Numbered from the stretch's first letter, positions 8,411-18,177 are shown. The stretch is 64,000 nt of DNA from Chlorobiales bacterium Clorobi_01 (GCA_001602925.1 LUZT01000005.1:310001-374000); one strand, 5' to 3'. Numbers and translations: made by a program. Notes: generated by a model not told the origin, from the sequence alone.

Positions 8411-9397
8411 ATGACGAGTCTCTCCGTCATCGTGCCGCTCTACAACGAGCGGGAATCGCTTCCCGAATTCTGCGAAAGCCTGTTCGCAGCGCTGAAAAGC
8501 TCCGAGCTGAAGCGATGTTTCGGAGACGAATTCAGCTTCGAGGTGATCATGGTCGATGACGGTTCGACCGACGGCTCCGACAAGGTGATCGGTGAATTGA
8601 TGACTGACAGGCCGGAGCTGCGACTGATCTCGTTCCGGCGGAATTATGGCAAGACCGAGGCGCTCTCGGCAGGATTTCGAGCGGCGTCGGGCGAGGTGGT
8701 CGTCACCATCGACGCCGACATGCAGGACGATCCTCGGGAGATCGCCGGCCTTGTTCTGAAAATAAACGAAGGATTCGACCTGGTGAGCGGATGGAAGCGG
8801 GAACGGAACGATCCGATGAGTAAAACCGTGCCTTCGAAGCTTTTCAACCTGACGACGCGCCTCTTCAGCGGCATCCCGCTGCACGACTTCAACTGCGGCC
8901 TGAAAGCCTACAGCCGCGAACTCGTCGCTTCGCTCGACCTGCACGGCGAAATGCACCGCTACATTCCGGTGCTGGCAAAGTGGAAAGGATTCCGCGTCAC
9001 TGAAATTCCCGTCATGCACCACGCTCGAAAGTTCGGCGAGAGCAAGTTTGGGGCATCGCGGTTCCTGCCGGGTCTGTTTGATTTCCTTTCGGTGATGTTC
9101 ATCACCCGCTACCTCAAACGCCCGATGCACTTTTTCGGCATGATGAGCCTCGGCAGCTTCTTCTTTGGCTTCTGCATCAGCCTTTACGTTACCATCGAAA
9201 AGTACCTGTTCGACAAACCGGCGGGCAACCGGCCGATTCTGTTCCTCGGCATCCTGCTCATCATCCTCGGCGTGCAGTTCTTCTCGACCGGCCTGCTCGG
9301 CGAACTGCTTTCAACCCGGCCATCGCGCAACGGCGGGTGGTCGATCCGCAAAACCGCAAACCTGCCGGACGAGATCATCGACAGGCTAACCGATTGA
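8411..9397 (+). CDS. Family 2 glycosyltransferase, DPM1/GtrB/ArnC type
   Basis: 328 residues. The N-terminal GT-A fold starts LSVIVPLYNERESLPEF, with VDDGSTDGS and DADMQDDP as nucleotide- and metal-binding acidic motifs. A GESKFGASR-like motif follows near residue 205. The C-terminal third has two hydrophobic hairpins (about 233-256 and 275-300), as in polyprenyl-phosphate sugar synthases. Such enzymes move glucose, mannose or aminoarabinose onto undecaprenyl phosphate at the cytoplasmic face. The sugar cannot be read. The ATG directly abuts the queE stop codon, so it is probably the third gene of a purN-queE unit. Confidence 0.88.
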   Translation: MTSLSVIVPLYNERESLPEFCESLFAALKSSELKRCFGDEFSFEVIMVDDGSTDGSDKVIGELMTDRPELRLISFRRNYGKTEALSAGFRAASGEVVVTIDADMQDDPREIAGLVLKINEGFDLVSGWKRERNDPMSKTVPSKLFNLTTRLFSGIPLHDFNCGLKAYSRELVASLDLHGEMHRYIPVLAKWKGFRVTEIPVMHHARKFGESKFGASRFLPGLFDFLSVMFITRYLKRPMHFFGMMSLGSFFFGFCISLYVTIEKYLFDKPAGNRPILFLGILLIILGVQFFSTGLLGELLSTRPSRNGGWSIRKTANLPDEIIDRLTD

Positions 9398-9463
9398 ACC
9401 TTCGACGGCAGATCGCCGTTAAGCTCTGATCAACACACGAAAACCTGCAAACAACACGATAGT

Positions 9464-10309
9464 ATGAAACGGGTCGGCGCCCATGTCAGTATTGCCGGAG
9501 GCGTCGAGAACGCCCCGCTGAACGCACAAAAGATCGGCGCGAAAGCGTTTGCCATGTTCACCCGCAACCAGCGCCAGTGGCACTCCGCGCCGCTTACGGC
9601 GGCCTCGATCGAGGCGTTCCGGCGCAATTGCGATGAAGCAGGATTCCTGCCCGAGCACATTTTGCCGCACGACAGCTACCTCATCAACCTCGGCGCTCCG
9701 GAAGCCGACAAGCTCGAAAAGTCGCGCAAGGCGTTCGTCACCGAAATGCAGCGCGCCGAGGCGCTCGGCCTGACGATGCTGAACTTCCACCCCGGCAGCC
9801 ACCTCAATCTGACTGACGAAGATGCCTGCCTCAAAACCATCGCCGAATCGGTGAACCGCTCACTCGATGCGACGGCGGGTGTGACAGCGGTGATCGAAAA
9901 CACGGCAGGACAGGGCAGTAATCTCGGCTGGCGCTTCGAGCATCTGGCGCGAATCATCGAACTGGCGGAGGACAAGTCGCGCGTCGGCGTCTGCCTCGAC
10001 ACCTGCCACCTCTTCGCGAGTGGCTACGATTTGAGAACGCCGGAAGCATTCGACGCGACGCTGGGAGAGTTTGACCGTGTTGTGGGATTGCTTTATCTGA
10101 GGGGAATGCACCTGAACGATGCGAAGCAGAAACTCGGCAGTAAGGTTGACCGGCACGAGTGCCTCGGCAAGGGGATGATCGGCATCGACGCCTTTGCGCA
10201 CATCATGCGTCACCCGGCGCTCGAGGAGATACCGCTGATACTCGAAACCCCCAATGCCGAGGGCTGGGCCGAAGAGATCGCGATGCTCTATGGCTTCACC
10301 AACGAGTAG
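9464..10309 (+). CDS. nfo: Endonuclease IV (AP endonuclease)
   Basis: 281 residues, the normal size. Nfo cuts 5' of abasic sites and removes 3'-blocking groups in base excision repair. The TIM-barrel sequence starts [19 protein letters not shown]. It carries the metal-ligand motifs [48 protein letters not shown] and LHLND-like [18 protein letters not shown], which provide the His, Asp and Glu ligands of the trinuclear zinc site. It has its own 66-base leader after the glycosyltransferase and converges with ftsX, with 22 bases between the stops. Confidence 0.95.
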   Translation: MKRVGAHVSIAGGVENAPLNAQKIGAKAFAMFTRNQRQWHSAPLTAASIEAFRRNCDEAGFLPEHILPHDSYLINLGAPEADKLEKSRKAFVTEMQRAEALGLTMLNFHPGSHLNLTDEDACLKTIAESVNRSLDATAGVTAVIENTAGQGSNLGWRFEHLARIIELAEDKSRVGVCLDTCHLFASGYDLRTPEAFDATLGEFDRVVGLLYLRGMHLNDAKQKLGSKVDRHECLGKGMIGIDAFAHIMRHPALEEIPLILETPNAEGWAEEIAMLYGFTNE

Positions 10310-10331
10310 CCATTTATCCCTGCGGCAGCGC

Positions 10332-11204
10332 TCAGGAAACGCGCAGGAACCGGGCCACCGACCAGGTGCTGCCGAAAAAGCCGAGCACAATGCCGAGCAG
10401 GACAAGTCCCGGATAGATCACGTAAGTCGATGGATGCAGTATCTGGTAGATCGCCGGTTCGTAGCGCAAAAGCGCCTGCTCGAAAATGAGCCAGAGGCCA
10501 AGCGCAGCCAGCCCACCCGAAACCAGCCCCTGAATAATCCCCTCAAAGAGAAACGGCGCACTGATGAACCAGCGGGTCGCGCCGACCAGCCGCATGGTTT
10601 TGATCCGGTCGCGGCGGGCGTACATGGCAAGCCGGACGGTAAAAGCGTTCAGAATGATGGTCGCCAGGGCGATCACCCCGCCAACTCCGGCAGTAATGAG
10701 CGTGAACAGCCTTGCGTTCCTTTCGATCCCCCTCAGATACTCCTTGTTGTACCGGATATCGAGTCCACTGTCGAGCGCCGCGATCTGTTTTTCTATGTGC
10801 GCGATACTATCCGGAGCAGCGTAACCCGGCTGAATGCTCACTTCGACGGAGCGCGGCAGAGGGTTCATGCCGAGAATGCCCTCGACATCCGCCCCAAAGT
10901 CACGGGCAAACCGTGAAGCAGCTTCTTTACGCGAAATAAATCGGGTTTCGGCGATTCCGGTGATCGCTTTCATCCGTTCGGTCAGCGAATCGGCCTGAAG
11001 ATCACCGATACGATCATCGAAAAAGACCTCAAGCTCGACGCGCGAACGGACCTCGTGAATCAACTGGTAAAAGCTGAATGAGACCGTCCAGAAGAGCCCG
11101 AGCAACAGCAGTGAAAAAAAACCCGTGGCGATGGTTACGCTTGCCGGCAACTTGGCCCGGCCTATTCCTGCAAACCCTTCCTTGATGCTGTAGAAGAGAC
11201 TCAT
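10332..11204 (-). CDS. ftsX: Cell division ABC transporter permease FtsX
   Basis: 290 residues. A short cytoplasmic N-terminus precedes a first membrane segment (about 20-43). A periplasmic domain of about 120 residues follows, then three more membrane segments near 168-190, 215-240 and 258-285, the standard FtsX topology. With the ATPase FtsE it forms a division-site complex that controls peptidoglycan hydrolases. FtsE is not adjacent here, unlike the common ftsEX arrangement, so its gene must lie elsewhere or outside the window. The gene is convergent with nfo. Its 248-base upstream gap to tRNA-Ala shows no other recognisable feature. Confidence 0.88.
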   Translation of the reverse strand: MSLFYSIKEGFAGIGRAKLPASVTIATGFFSLLLLGLFWTVSFSFYQLIHEVRSRVELEVFFDDRIGDLQADSLTERMKAITGIAETRFISRKEAASRFARDFGADVEGILGMNPLPRSVEVSIQPGYAAPDSIAHIEKQIAALDSGLDIRYNKEYLRGIERNARLFTLITAGVGGVIALATIILNAFTVRLAMYARRDRIKTMRLVGATRWFISAPFLFEGIIQGLVSGGLAALGLWLIFEQALLRYEPAIYQILHPSTYVIYPGLVLLGIVLGFFGSTWSVARFLRVS

Positions 11205-11409
11205 AACCTCAGTTTTTATGGATACCTCTTTTTATTTGTTCCGCTCTCAGATTATGGCGTTGGATGGAGCTCGAAAGCCTCACATACATACTTGTACGTT
11301 CCGGATTCTGCGTTCCATCCGCCTTGTTCGTCGAGTCACTCACGACAGTAAATAGAGGAAACCTTATTCGTTTTTAGAAAATTTTATATCGAAGATTCAA
11401 AAAAAGCTG

Positions 11410-11440
11410 TTGCAAATCCAATTTTTTTTTCAGATTATTA
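11410..11440 (+). promoter_or_regulatory. Possible promoter of tRNA-Ala
   Basis: TTGCAA at 11410-11415, an 18-19 base T-rich spacer, and an ATTATTA element at 11434-11440 end 12 bases before the tRNA. The spacing fits a sigma-70 promoter, but the -10 match is weak. Confidence 0.35.
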
Positions 11441-11452
11441 GTCCATCACGAT

Positions 11453-11525
11453 GGGGCTATAGCTCAGTTGGTAGAGCATTTGCATGGCATGCAAAGGGTC
11501 AGGAGTTCGAGTCTCCTTAGCTCCA
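11453..11525 (+). tRNA. tRNA-Ala, anticodon GGC
   Basis: A 73-base cloverleaf. The acceptor stem GGGGCTA pairs with TAGCTCC with one G-T pair, and the D-arm is GCTC/GAGC. The anticodon stem TTTGC/GCAAA encloses loop ATGGCAT, giving anticodon GGC. The T-arm is AGGAG/CTCCT with loop TTCGAGT. The discriminator is A. The 3' CCA is not encoded (the next bases are CAG) and must be added. A terminator follows 16 bases later. Confidence 0.95.
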
Positions 11526-11540
11526 CAGAAATCAGGTAAT

Positions 11541-11571
11541 AAAAAGCGCAGCTGTTACACTGCGCTTTTTT
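11541..11571. terminator. Bidirectional terminator
   Basis: The 11-base stem AAAAAGCGCAG/CTGCGCTTTTT has an 8-base loop, with A and T tracts on both sides. It serves tRNA-Ala on the plus strand and the convergent membrane-protein gene on the minus strand. Confidence 0.85.
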
Positions 11572-11590
11572 ATTGCACTGCCTTTCACGC

Positions 11591-12130
11591 TCAGGCACGC
11601 TTCACCTTCCGCCCGACTCCCGAAGCGAGAAAAATCATTCCTACCAGCAAGGAAGCTCCGAGACCAGCCGCAATATTCAGCACTCCCGCAACAGCCACCG
11701 TGGCCGGGCTCAGCCGAATGACTGCTCCGGTGACCGGAACCGCCGCGATGTGAGCGATTGCCGTCAGAACGGCAAAGAGAAAGCTGCTCGCGATTCCACC
11801 AGCGAAAGAGACAAAATAGCGCTCGCGCTTCCCCTCCTTGACCGCTTTCTGCCGCTCAAGTTGCTTGAGCGAACCCGGATCGAGCCGGTTCTTCACAGCC
11901 ATCGCCACGAGCGCAATGACGATCAGCACCGGCACATACAATAGATATACGGTCAGCGTCGCGGCACCGCCAGGCAGAAATCCGCCCGCATCAAGCCACG
12001 CTGAAGCCTTGCCCAGCATCCACGTAGAGGTAAAAAAGAAAACACTTCCCCAGAGCAGGGTAATAAGAATCCAGGTCCATGGCGACTGGGGCGCGGGTTT
12101 TTTGGCTACAGTGTTCATAACTATTTGCAT
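11591..12130 (-). CDS. Hypothetical membrane protein
   Basis: 179 residues from the ATG at 12130; an alternative ATG at 12118 would give 175. I do not recognise the family. Four hydrophobic segments are visible: near residues 20-40, 55-80 (TLTVYLLYVPVLIVIALVAM), 110-135 and 140-165. A cytoplasmic basic, coiled-coil-like stretch (LKQLERQKAVKEGKRERY) separates the first and second pairs. The second pair is rich in Ala, Gly and Val. It is a single-gene unit, convergent with tRNA-Ala through a shared terminator and divergent from purF. Confidence 0.6.
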   Translation of the reverse strand: MQIVMNTVAKKPAPQSPWTWILITLLWGSVFFFTSTWMLGKASAWLDAGGFLPGGAATLTVYLLYVPVLIVIALVAMAVKNRLDPGSLKQLERQKAVKEGKRERYFVSFAGGIASSFLFAVLTAIAHIAAVPVTGAVIRLSPATVAVAGVLNIAAGLGASLLVGMIFLASGVGRKVKRA

Positions 12131-12381
12131 TGAATGTTCTTGCGGGCGATGGTTTCCATACAGACAAACGACGTAAGCAGCCATTCAATTCCGTCAAAGT
12201 GTAGCGCTGAAGAATAAAAATGGTATCAGGAGCGGCTGGACAAGGTACGATCTGATGCAGTGAAAAAGCAAACGCGAACACTTTTGGCTGTTTGATTGTT
12301 TTTAATTTCAGCCTTGATATATTAGCTTCACGTGCCTCTCAGAGGCAAAGATTTTTTACACAATCTCAAGATTTTACTGAT

Positions 12382-13875
12382 ATGTGCGGAGTTTTCGGCG
12401 TTTTTAATTCAAAAACTCCCGCCGAAGATACCTTTTACGGTCTTTACTCTCTTCAACACCGGGGGCAGGAAGCGGCAGGTATCGTGGTAGCTGAATACAA
12501 CAAAGCGAAGAAAAAAACACTCTTCAAGCAGCACAAGGGGCCGGGTCTGGTTTCGGAAGTGTTCAGGGATGAGCAGATTTTCGAGAGCCTGAGCGGCTAT
12601 GCCGCCATAGGACACAACCGATACTCGACTACTGGCGCATCCAAATCGAACAACAATATCCAGCCTTTCTCCCTCACCTACCGCTCCGGCAGCCTCGCCA
12701 TCGCCCACAACGGAAATCTCACCAATTCAAGAGTCCTGCGCAAAGAGCTGACCGAACAGGGGGTGATCTTCCAGGCCTCCTCAGATACGGAAATCATTCC
12801 ACACCTGGCGGCGCGAAGCAAGGAAAAGGAGCCGCTGCACCAGATTTACGATGCCTTGAGACAGGTTGAAGGAGCCTATTCGATCGTCATCCTGGCCAAC
12901 AACCAGATGATCGCCGCCCGCGATCCACACGGCGTCCGTCCTCTGGCCCTCGGGAAAAAAATCGATCCCTCAACCGGAGAGATGGCCTATGTCGTAGCAA
13001 GCGAAACCTGCGCCTTCGACATCATCAAGGCCGAGTACATCCGCGACATCGCACCGGGTGAAATCCTCCTGATCGACCACCTCGCCGTGGACAACGAAAA
13101 GCCGGTTTCGCTCTACCTTCCACCTGTCGAGCGCAAGGCCCGCTGCATCTTCGAATATGTCTATTTCGCCCGTCCAGACAGCTTCATTTTCCGGAACTCG
13201 GTGGACAAGGTGCGCCGGAACCTCGGAAAAAATCTCGCACGCGAATCGACCATCGAGCGGAAACCAGATGAAAAGGAGTTGGCCGTTGTCAGCGTACCCG
13301 ACTCGTCGAACACCGCCGCGCTCGGCTTCGTCCGGGAGAGCAACAAGCTTGGCAAACCGGCCCGTTTCGAGCACGGCCTCATCCGCAACCACTACGTCGG
13401 ACGTACCTTCATCCAGCCCGGCATCCAGAGCCGCGAAATCAAGGTTCGCTCCAAATACAACATCGTGCGCGGCGTCATGCAGGATCGACCGATCATTCTT
13501 GTCGATGACTCGATCGTGCGCGGCACAACGGCCAAAATGCTCATCAAGCTGGTTCGGGAGGCCAACCCCGCTGAAATCCATCTGCACATCAGCTCGCCGC
13601 CGATCACCAATCCCTGCTTCTACGGCATGGACTTCCCGACCAAGCGCCAACTGCTCACGCACATGCTTGCTGACGCCGAGCACGAGCTGGGCGATATCGA
13701 AAAGATCAGGGAGTACATCGGCGTGGATTCACTGAGATATCTCTCCATGCAGGGCCTCCTGAACAGCGTGCCAAAATTCGACGGCGAAGCGTGCAGCTAC
13801 TGCACCGCCTGCTTCAGCGGAGATTACCCCATCCCGATCGCCGACGCAACGACCGACAAGGAAGAGAACGACTAA
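12382..13875 (+). CDS. purF: Amidophosphoribosyltransferase PurF
   Basis: 497 residues from the ATG at 12382. The frame continues upstream, but this start places the catalytic cysteine at position 2 (M-C-G-V-F), so the Ntn nucleophile is exposed by methionine removal and no propeptide is needed. PurF makes phosphoribosylamine from PRPP and glutamine, the first committed purine step. GHNRYSTTG and AIAHNGNLTN belong to the glutaminase domain, and ILVDDSIVRGTTAKM is the PRPP site. Cysteines near CIFEYVYFARPDS, in CFYGMDFP and in CSYCTACFSGDYP match the Bacillus-type [4Fe-4S]-containing class rather than the cluster-free E. coli type. Confidence 0.96.
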   Translation: MCGVFGVFNSKTPAEDTFYGLYSLQHRGQEAAGIVVAEYNKAKKKTLFKQHKGPGLVSEVFRDEQIFESLSGYAAIGHNRYSTTGASKSNNNIQPFSLTYRSGSLAIAHNGNLTNSRVLRKELTEQGVIFQASSDTEIIPHLAARSKEKEPLHQIYDALRQVEGAYSIVILANNQMIAARDPHGVRPLALGKKIDPSTGEMAYVVASETCAFDIIKAEYIRDIAPGEILLIDHLAVDNEKPVSLYLPPVERKARCIFEYVYFARPDSFIFRNSVDKVRRNLGKNLARESTIERKPDEKELAVVSVPDSSNTAALGFVRESNKLGKPARFEHGLIRNHYVGRTFIQPGIQSREIKVRSKYNIVRGVMQDRPIILVDDSIVRGTTAKMLIKLVREANPAEIHLHISSPPITNPCFYGMDFPTKRQLLTHMLADAEHELGDIEKIREYIGVDSLRYLSMQGLLNSVPKFDGEACSYCTACFSGDYPIPIADATTDKEEND

Positions 13876-13913
13876 GCCTTCCTGTTTGCCGAACGAGAAA
13901 CAGCGCCAGATAA

Positions 13914-13948
13914 AAAAGCCGTCTTCGCTTCCGGGCAGGACGGCTTTT
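13914..13948 (+). terminator. Terminator of purF
   Basis: The stem AAAAGCCGTC (13914-13923) pairs with GACGGCTTTT (13939-13948), followed by CTTTTTT. It lies 38 bases after the purF stop. Confidence 0.88.
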
Positions 13949-13968
13949 CTTTTTTAATGGAAAAAACG

Positions 13969-13995
13969 AAAGGCTGCCCGGTGTGGACAGCCTTT
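13969..13995 (-). terminator. Terminator of the dksA-like gene
   Basis: AAAGGCTG and CAGCCTTT form an 8-base stem with an 11-base loop. On the minus strand it is followed by CGTTTTTT. It lies 35 bases beyond the stop of the DksA-like gene, so the convergent purF and dksA-like genes each have their own terminator. Confidence 0.8.
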
Positions 13996-14029
13996 TCAAT
14001 CTGTGATAATGTTCCGGACAGGTTGATGC

Positions 14030-14473
14030 TTATTTCTTGGTCTGCTTGAATTCGATCCTCACCGAGGTGTGCGGCACGGCTTCGAGACGTTTCTTGGGAA
14101 TCGGCTTGCCCGATTTGGTGCAGATGCCATAGGTCTTGTTACGGATGCGATCAAGCGCCTGGTCAATGTAGTGCAGGTATTTCTCGTCACGGGCGATGAA
14201 CATGAAGCGCTGCTCGCGATCCATGGTTTCGGTGCCGTGATCGGCCATGTGCATCGAGTAGTTCGAGTTGATCGAGTCCTCGACGCTCTCCTCGGACAGC
14301 GATGAACGCAGAATATCGAGGTCGCGCAGCACCTCATCACGCCGCTTCAGCAGAAGCTGCCTGAAGTGTTCGAGCTCCTCGTCGCTCAGGTAAGTCCTGG
14401 TCAGTCTGGTCTCTTCCGTAGGCTCCGCAGGGCTTTCCTGAACAGGGCTGGTTTTCTTCGACATGATGGTCAT
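14030..14473 (-). CDS. DksA/TraR-family regulator with degenerate zinc finger
   Basis: 147 residues. The long N-terminal coiled coil (LSDEELEHFRQLLLKRRDEVLRDLDIL) and the following helical region with ADHGTETMDREQ match DksA/TraR proteins, which enter the RNA polymerase secondary channel. The C-terminal segment has the family frame YGIC-TKSGKPIPKKRLEAVPHT. Only C118 remains of the four expected zinc ligands; the positions of the others are Ser121, about Thr136 and about Ile140. It therefore probably folds without zinc. An alternative ATG lies three codons downstream. It follows ileS by 66 bases on the same strand; the pairing of ileS with a TraR/DksA gene is also seen in related phyla (recalled). 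Confidence 0.85.
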   Translation of the reverse strand: MTIMSKKTSPVQESPAEPTEETRLTRTYLSDEELEHFRQLLLKRRDEVLRDLDILRSSLSEESVEDSINSNYSMHMADHGTETMDREQRFMFIARDEKYLHYIDQALDRIRNKTYGICTKSGKPIPKKRLEAVPHTSVRIEFKQTKK

Positions 14474-14538
14474 GGTTTAGAGGTTCCAACGGCAACCCAG
14501 CGGCAAACCGTAAAAAAACACGAAGTTATATAATACGA

Positions 14539-17500
14539 TCACGAACCGGATTTTTCAAGCGACAACCGGCACAATTCATTGTTGACCTGCTCCACGCCGT
14601 CGCCCGGCTGCGAATCGTCGAGCGGCAACAGTGCAATCGACGTGGCAAGCGTTTCATCCATAATATAGGACTCGCTCTTCCTCGCCGCCGCCAGCAGCTT
14701 TTCGCTGCCCGCAATCGTCAGAGCGATACGGTCGGTAATTTCGAGACCACTCTCCTTGCGGAGCGTCTGGATGCGGCTGACCAGCTCACGGGCCAGACCA
14801 AGCATCTCAAGCTCTTCGGTGATTTCGGTGTCAAGCGCCACCATGATGCGGTGCGCGTCGTCCGCCGCCACGAGCCACCCCTCGATGTCCTCGTGCACGA
14901 TGTCAACATCCTCACGAAGCACGGTGCAGATGCGTCCGCCGAGATCGATCTCGATGGAACCTTCCGTTTCAAGGCGCGAAATCTGCTTGTGACTCATGAT
15001 CCTGATCTCCTCGGCCAGCAGCTTCATGTCCTTGCCGAAACGTGGGCCGAGGGTCTTGAAATTGGGCTTGGCCTTCTTGCTGATAACCGAGCCATCCTCG
15101 TCCTCGACATACTCGATCTTCTGGACATTGACCTCTTCCTTGATGATGTCCGACACCAGCTCATAGGCGGCGCGCGAACCGGGTTCGGCAGCGGCGAGCA
15201 GGATGCGCCGGAGCGGCTGGCGCACCTTGATGGTGGCCTTCTCGCGCATGGTGCGCACCAGCGAGGTGATGATCTGCGCCTTCTTCATGCGCTCTTCGAG
15301 CGCCGCGTCGATGCAGGCTTCGTCCGACACCGGCCAGTCGGCGAGGTGCACCGATTCGGCCTTCGCGTTTCCGGCGACGCTCTTCAGGTCAAGCCAGATT
15401 TTCTCGGCGATGAAAGGCGCGAACGGAGCCATCAGCTTCGAGAGCGTTTCGAGCACCGTGGCGAGCGTCTGATAAGCCGAGAGTTTGTCCGGCCCCATTT
15501 CGCCCTTCCAGAAGCGTTTGCGCGAGCGGCGGATGTACCAGTTCGACAGATCATCAACGGTGAAGTCGCCAATGAGACGGCACGCACTCGTGAGGTCATA
15601 CTGCTCCATGCGGCTGGTCACTTCGGCGATGAGCGTGTTGAGGCTGGAGAGCACCCAGCGGTCAAGCTCCGAACGCTGAGCGAACGGAATGTCAGCCTCT
15701 TCGTAGCGAAAGCCATCGACGTTCGCGTAGAGCACGAAAAAGTTGTAGCTGTTGATGAAGGCGCGGAAGAACTTGCGCTGCTCCTCCTCGATCTCGGCGG
15801 CATTGAAAAGCTTCGGGCGCCACGGCGGGCTGGTGATCATAAGATACCAGCGGATGGCGTCCGCGCCGTACTGCTCCATCGACTCGAACGGATCGACCAC
15901 ATTGCCCTTCGATTTGGACATCTTCTGGCCATTCTTGTCGAGGATGTGACCGTTGACAACGAGGTTCCGGTAGGCCGGACGGTCGAAAATGAGCGTCGCG
16001 ATGGCGTGCAGCGTGTAGAACCAGCCTCGCGTCTGATCGACGCCCTCGGCGATAAAGTCCGCCGGGAAGGTCTTGTCGAACAGCTCTTTGTTCTCGAACG
16101 GGTAGTGCAGCTGGGCGAAGGGCATCGAGCCGCTGTCGAACCAGACGTCGATCAGCTCCGGCGTGCGGTTGAAGCGTTTGCCGTCGCGGATGAAGTAGAT
16201 GCGATCCACGAACGGCTTGTGCAGATCGAGTTCGACGAGACCCTTGTCGAGCGCGTCGCCGAGGTTCATCTGCTCGCCGTCGATATCGATGAAGCCTTCA
16301 CGCAGCTCCGCGACCGAGCCGACCGCGAAGAGCTTGCCGGAGTCGGGGCCGTCGCCGATGGCGAAATCTTCGGCAACCCAGACCGGAAGTGGCGTGCCCC
16401 AAAAGCGTTCGCGGGAGAGCGCCCAGTCCTTGTTCTCTTCGAGCCAGTTGCCGAAGCGTCCCGCGCCGATCTCGGAGGGGTTCCAGTTGATGGTCTTGTT
16501 CAGCGCCACCATGCGCGGCGCAATGTCGGTGGTGCGGATGTACCACGACTCGCGGGCGTAGTAGATCACCGGCACGTCGTAGCGCCACGAGAAGGGGTAG
16601 GTGTGCTGGATCGTCTCGCGGCGGTAGAGCTTGCCCTCCTCCTTGAGGCGCTGCATGATCGGCTTGTCGGCATCCTTGAAAAACATCCCCTCGTAGTCGG
16701 GCACCTCGGCGGTGAAGCAGCCGTTGCGCGCCACCGGCTGGAGCATCGGGAGCTGGTACTGCTTCGACAGCTCGTAGTCGTCCGCGCCGAACGCCGGAGC
16801 GATGTGCACGATTCCCGTACCGTCGCCGGTCGAGACGAAGTCGCCGCACGCCACGTACCATGCGCGGCGCTCGGGAGCGAAGTAGTTGAACAGCGGCTCG
16901 TAGTCGCGTCCTTCGAGATCACTCCCCTTGCAGCGGTCGATGATCTCCCACGCCGGTTCGTCGCCGATCTTCTCGACAAGCACCGACAGGCGCGATTCGG
17001 CCAGAATCAGCACCTCGCCGGTTTCGCGATGCTTGACGCGCACGTAGTCGATATCGCGACCAACGGCAAGCGCTACGTTGGAAATGAGCGTCCACGGCGT
17101 GGTCGTCCAGACAAGAATGCTTTCGTCGGAATCCTTCAGGCGGAACTTCACATAGACGCTCGGATCCTGCACCTCCTTGTAACCGAGAGCCAGCTCATGC
17201 GAGCTGAGCACGGTCTCGGACTTCGGATCCTGCGGCACAATCTTGTAATCCTTGTAGATCAGCCCCTTGTCGAAAATGGTTTTCAGCGCCCACCAGACCG
17301 ACTCGATATAATTATTGTCGCAGGTGATGTAGGGGCTATCCATATCGACCCAGTAGCCCATGCGCTCGGTCAGTTTACCCCACCCCTCGCGGTTGTCGTC
17401 GATGTGGTGGTAAACAAGCGAACGCGCCTCGCGGTTGAACTCGCCGACACCGTACTCCTCGACATGCGACTTGTTTTTCAGCCCGAGCTTCTTCTCGACC

Positions 17501-17793
17501 GAGATTTCGACCGGCAGACCGTGGGTATCCCAGCCAGCCTTGCGCGGCACCTCGAAGCCCTGCATGGCGTGGTAGCGGCACACCACATCCTTGATGGTGC
17601 GGCTGAAGAGGTGGTGCACACCGGGTTTGCCGTTCACCGTTGGCGGGCCTTCGTAGAAGGAGTAGATGCCCTTTGGCGCATCCTTTTCGAGGCTCTTCCT
17701 GAAAATATTCCGTTCGATCCAGAACTCGCGAATTTGCGCCTCCATGGCGCTGTAGGAAAGGCTGGACGGGTACTCGGGATAGGTGGCTGGCAT
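14539..17793 (-). CDS. ileS: Isoleucyl-tRNA synthetase, long (IleS2-like) type
   Basis: 1084 residues, longer than the roughly 930-residue E. coli enzyme. It charges tRNA-Ile and edits valine. The HIGH-type motif is G58-V-H60-H61 after [11 protein letters not shown], and KMSKS is at 624-628 ([13 protein letters not shown]). The editing domain contains [16 protein letters not shown] and an [10 protein letters not shown] region. The C-terminal half is the anticodon domain plus an acidic extension, without the four-cysteine zinc finger of the bacterial short type. These features fit the eukaryote-like class that is often insensitive to mupirocin (family knowledge). It is probably cotranscribed with the downstream DksA-like gene. 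Confidence 0.96.
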   Translation of the reverse strand: MPATYPEYPSSLSYSAMEAQIREFWIERNIFRKSLEKDAPKGIYSFYEGPPTVNGKPGVHHLFSRTIKDVVCRYHAMQGFEVPRKAGWDTHGLPVEISVEKKLGLKNKSHVEEYGVGEFNREARSLVYHHIDDNREGWGKLTERMGYWVDMDSPYITCDNNYIESVWWALKTIFDKGLIYKDYKIVPQDPKSETVLSSHELALGYKEVQDPSVYVKFRLKDSDESILVWTTTPWTLISNVALAVGRDIDYVRVKHRETGEVLILAESRLSVLVEKIGDEPAWEIIDRCKGSDLEGRDYEPLFNYFAPERRAWYVACGDFVSTGDGTGIVHIAPAFGADDYELSKQYQLPMLQPVARNGCFTAEVPDYEGMFFKDADKPIMQRLKEEGKLYRRETIQHTYPFSWRYDVPVIYYARESWYIRTTDIAPRMVALNKTINWNPSEIGAGRFGNWLEENKDWALSRERFWGTPLPVWVAEDFAIGDGPDSGKLFAVGSVAELREGFIDIDGEQMNLGDALDKGLVELDLHKPFVDRIYFIRDGKRFNRTPELIDVWFDSGSMPFAQLHYPFENKELFDKTFPADFIAEGVDQTRGWFYTLHAIATLIFDRPAYRNLVVNGHILDKNGQKMSKSKGNVVDPFESMEQYGADAIRWYLMITSPPWRPKLFNAAEIEEEQRKFFRAFINSYNFFVLYANVDGFRYEEADIPFAQRSELDRWVLSSLNTLIAEVTSRMEQYDLTSACRLIGDFTVDDLSNWYIRRSRKRFWKGEMGPDKLSAYQTLATVLETLSKLMAPFAPFIAEKIWLDLKSVAGNAKAESVHLADWPVSDEACIDAALEERMKKAQIITSLVRTMREKATIKVRQPLRRILLAAAEPGSRAAYELVSDIIKEEVNVQKIEYVEDEDGSVISKKAKPNFKTLGPRFGKDMKLLAEEIRIMSHKQISRLETEGSIEIDLGGRICTVLREDVDIVHEDIEGWLVAADDAHRIMVALDTEITEELEMLGLARELVSRIQTLRKESGLEITDRIALTIAGSEKLLAAARKSESYIMDETLATSIALLPLDDSQPGDGVEQVNNELCRLSLEKSGS

Positions 17794-17961
17794 GGCTTGG
17801 GAAATGTCAAACTGGAAATATCGTAAGCGAAAAGCAGGTATGGCCCGTTTTCGCGGAAAAGTCTGAATATACGAGAATCGGCAGGAAAAGAGAAAGGCAG
17901 CCTTCGAGCGGAGATGACTGCCTTCAGATGCTATACGAGGGGAAGTCCCGGGAAAGGAGAA

Positions 17962-18177
17962 TTACTGCTGCTTATTGTCAATCGAATTGCTGATACCATT
18001 GAGAATCTGGTGCGCGACAACCGTCATCGAATCAAGCGCCGAGGCGACGACTTTGCTCAGAGGTGTCAGTGCTCCGTCGAGCATCGTGCCCAGACCAACA
18101 AGAATGGTCGCAAAATCACCCTTCACTACATCACCAACCGGCTGATTCTGGTTGGGAGATTTCATTTCTTCAGCCAT
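17962..18177 (-). CDS. Small amphipathic protein, possibly chlorosome-envelope-like (CsmB/CsmF type)
   Basis: 71 residues. A polar N-terminus (MAEEMKSPNQNQPVGD) leads into a long, weakly amphipathic helical region rich in Leu, Val, Ala and Ser (DFATILVGLGTMLDGALTPL then SKVVASALDSMTVVAHQILN), with a short polar tail. There is no cysteine or classical membrane segment. Size, composition and the TPLSK-like turn followed by a second helix remind me of CsmB/CsmF chlorosome envelope proteins, but this is recall, not an alignment. It is a separate gene 168 bases upstream of ileS on the same strand. It could instead be an unrelated membrane-surface helical protein. Confidence 0.6.
   Translation of the reverse strand: MAEEMKSPNQNQPVGDVVKGDFATILVGLGTMLDGALTPLSKVVASALDSMTVVAHQILNGISNSIDNKQQ

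Noticed and set aside
11205-11452. Possible small RNA or riboswitch between ftsX and tRNA-Ala
   Set aside because: No stable conserved fold or terminator is apparent beyond the weak tRNA promoter.
14851-17826. A 991-codon open frame on the plus strand opposite ileS
   Set aside because: The sequence is the complement of the ileS coding region with a composition typical of antisense frames (rich in Arg, His, Asp and Val). No motif is recognisable.
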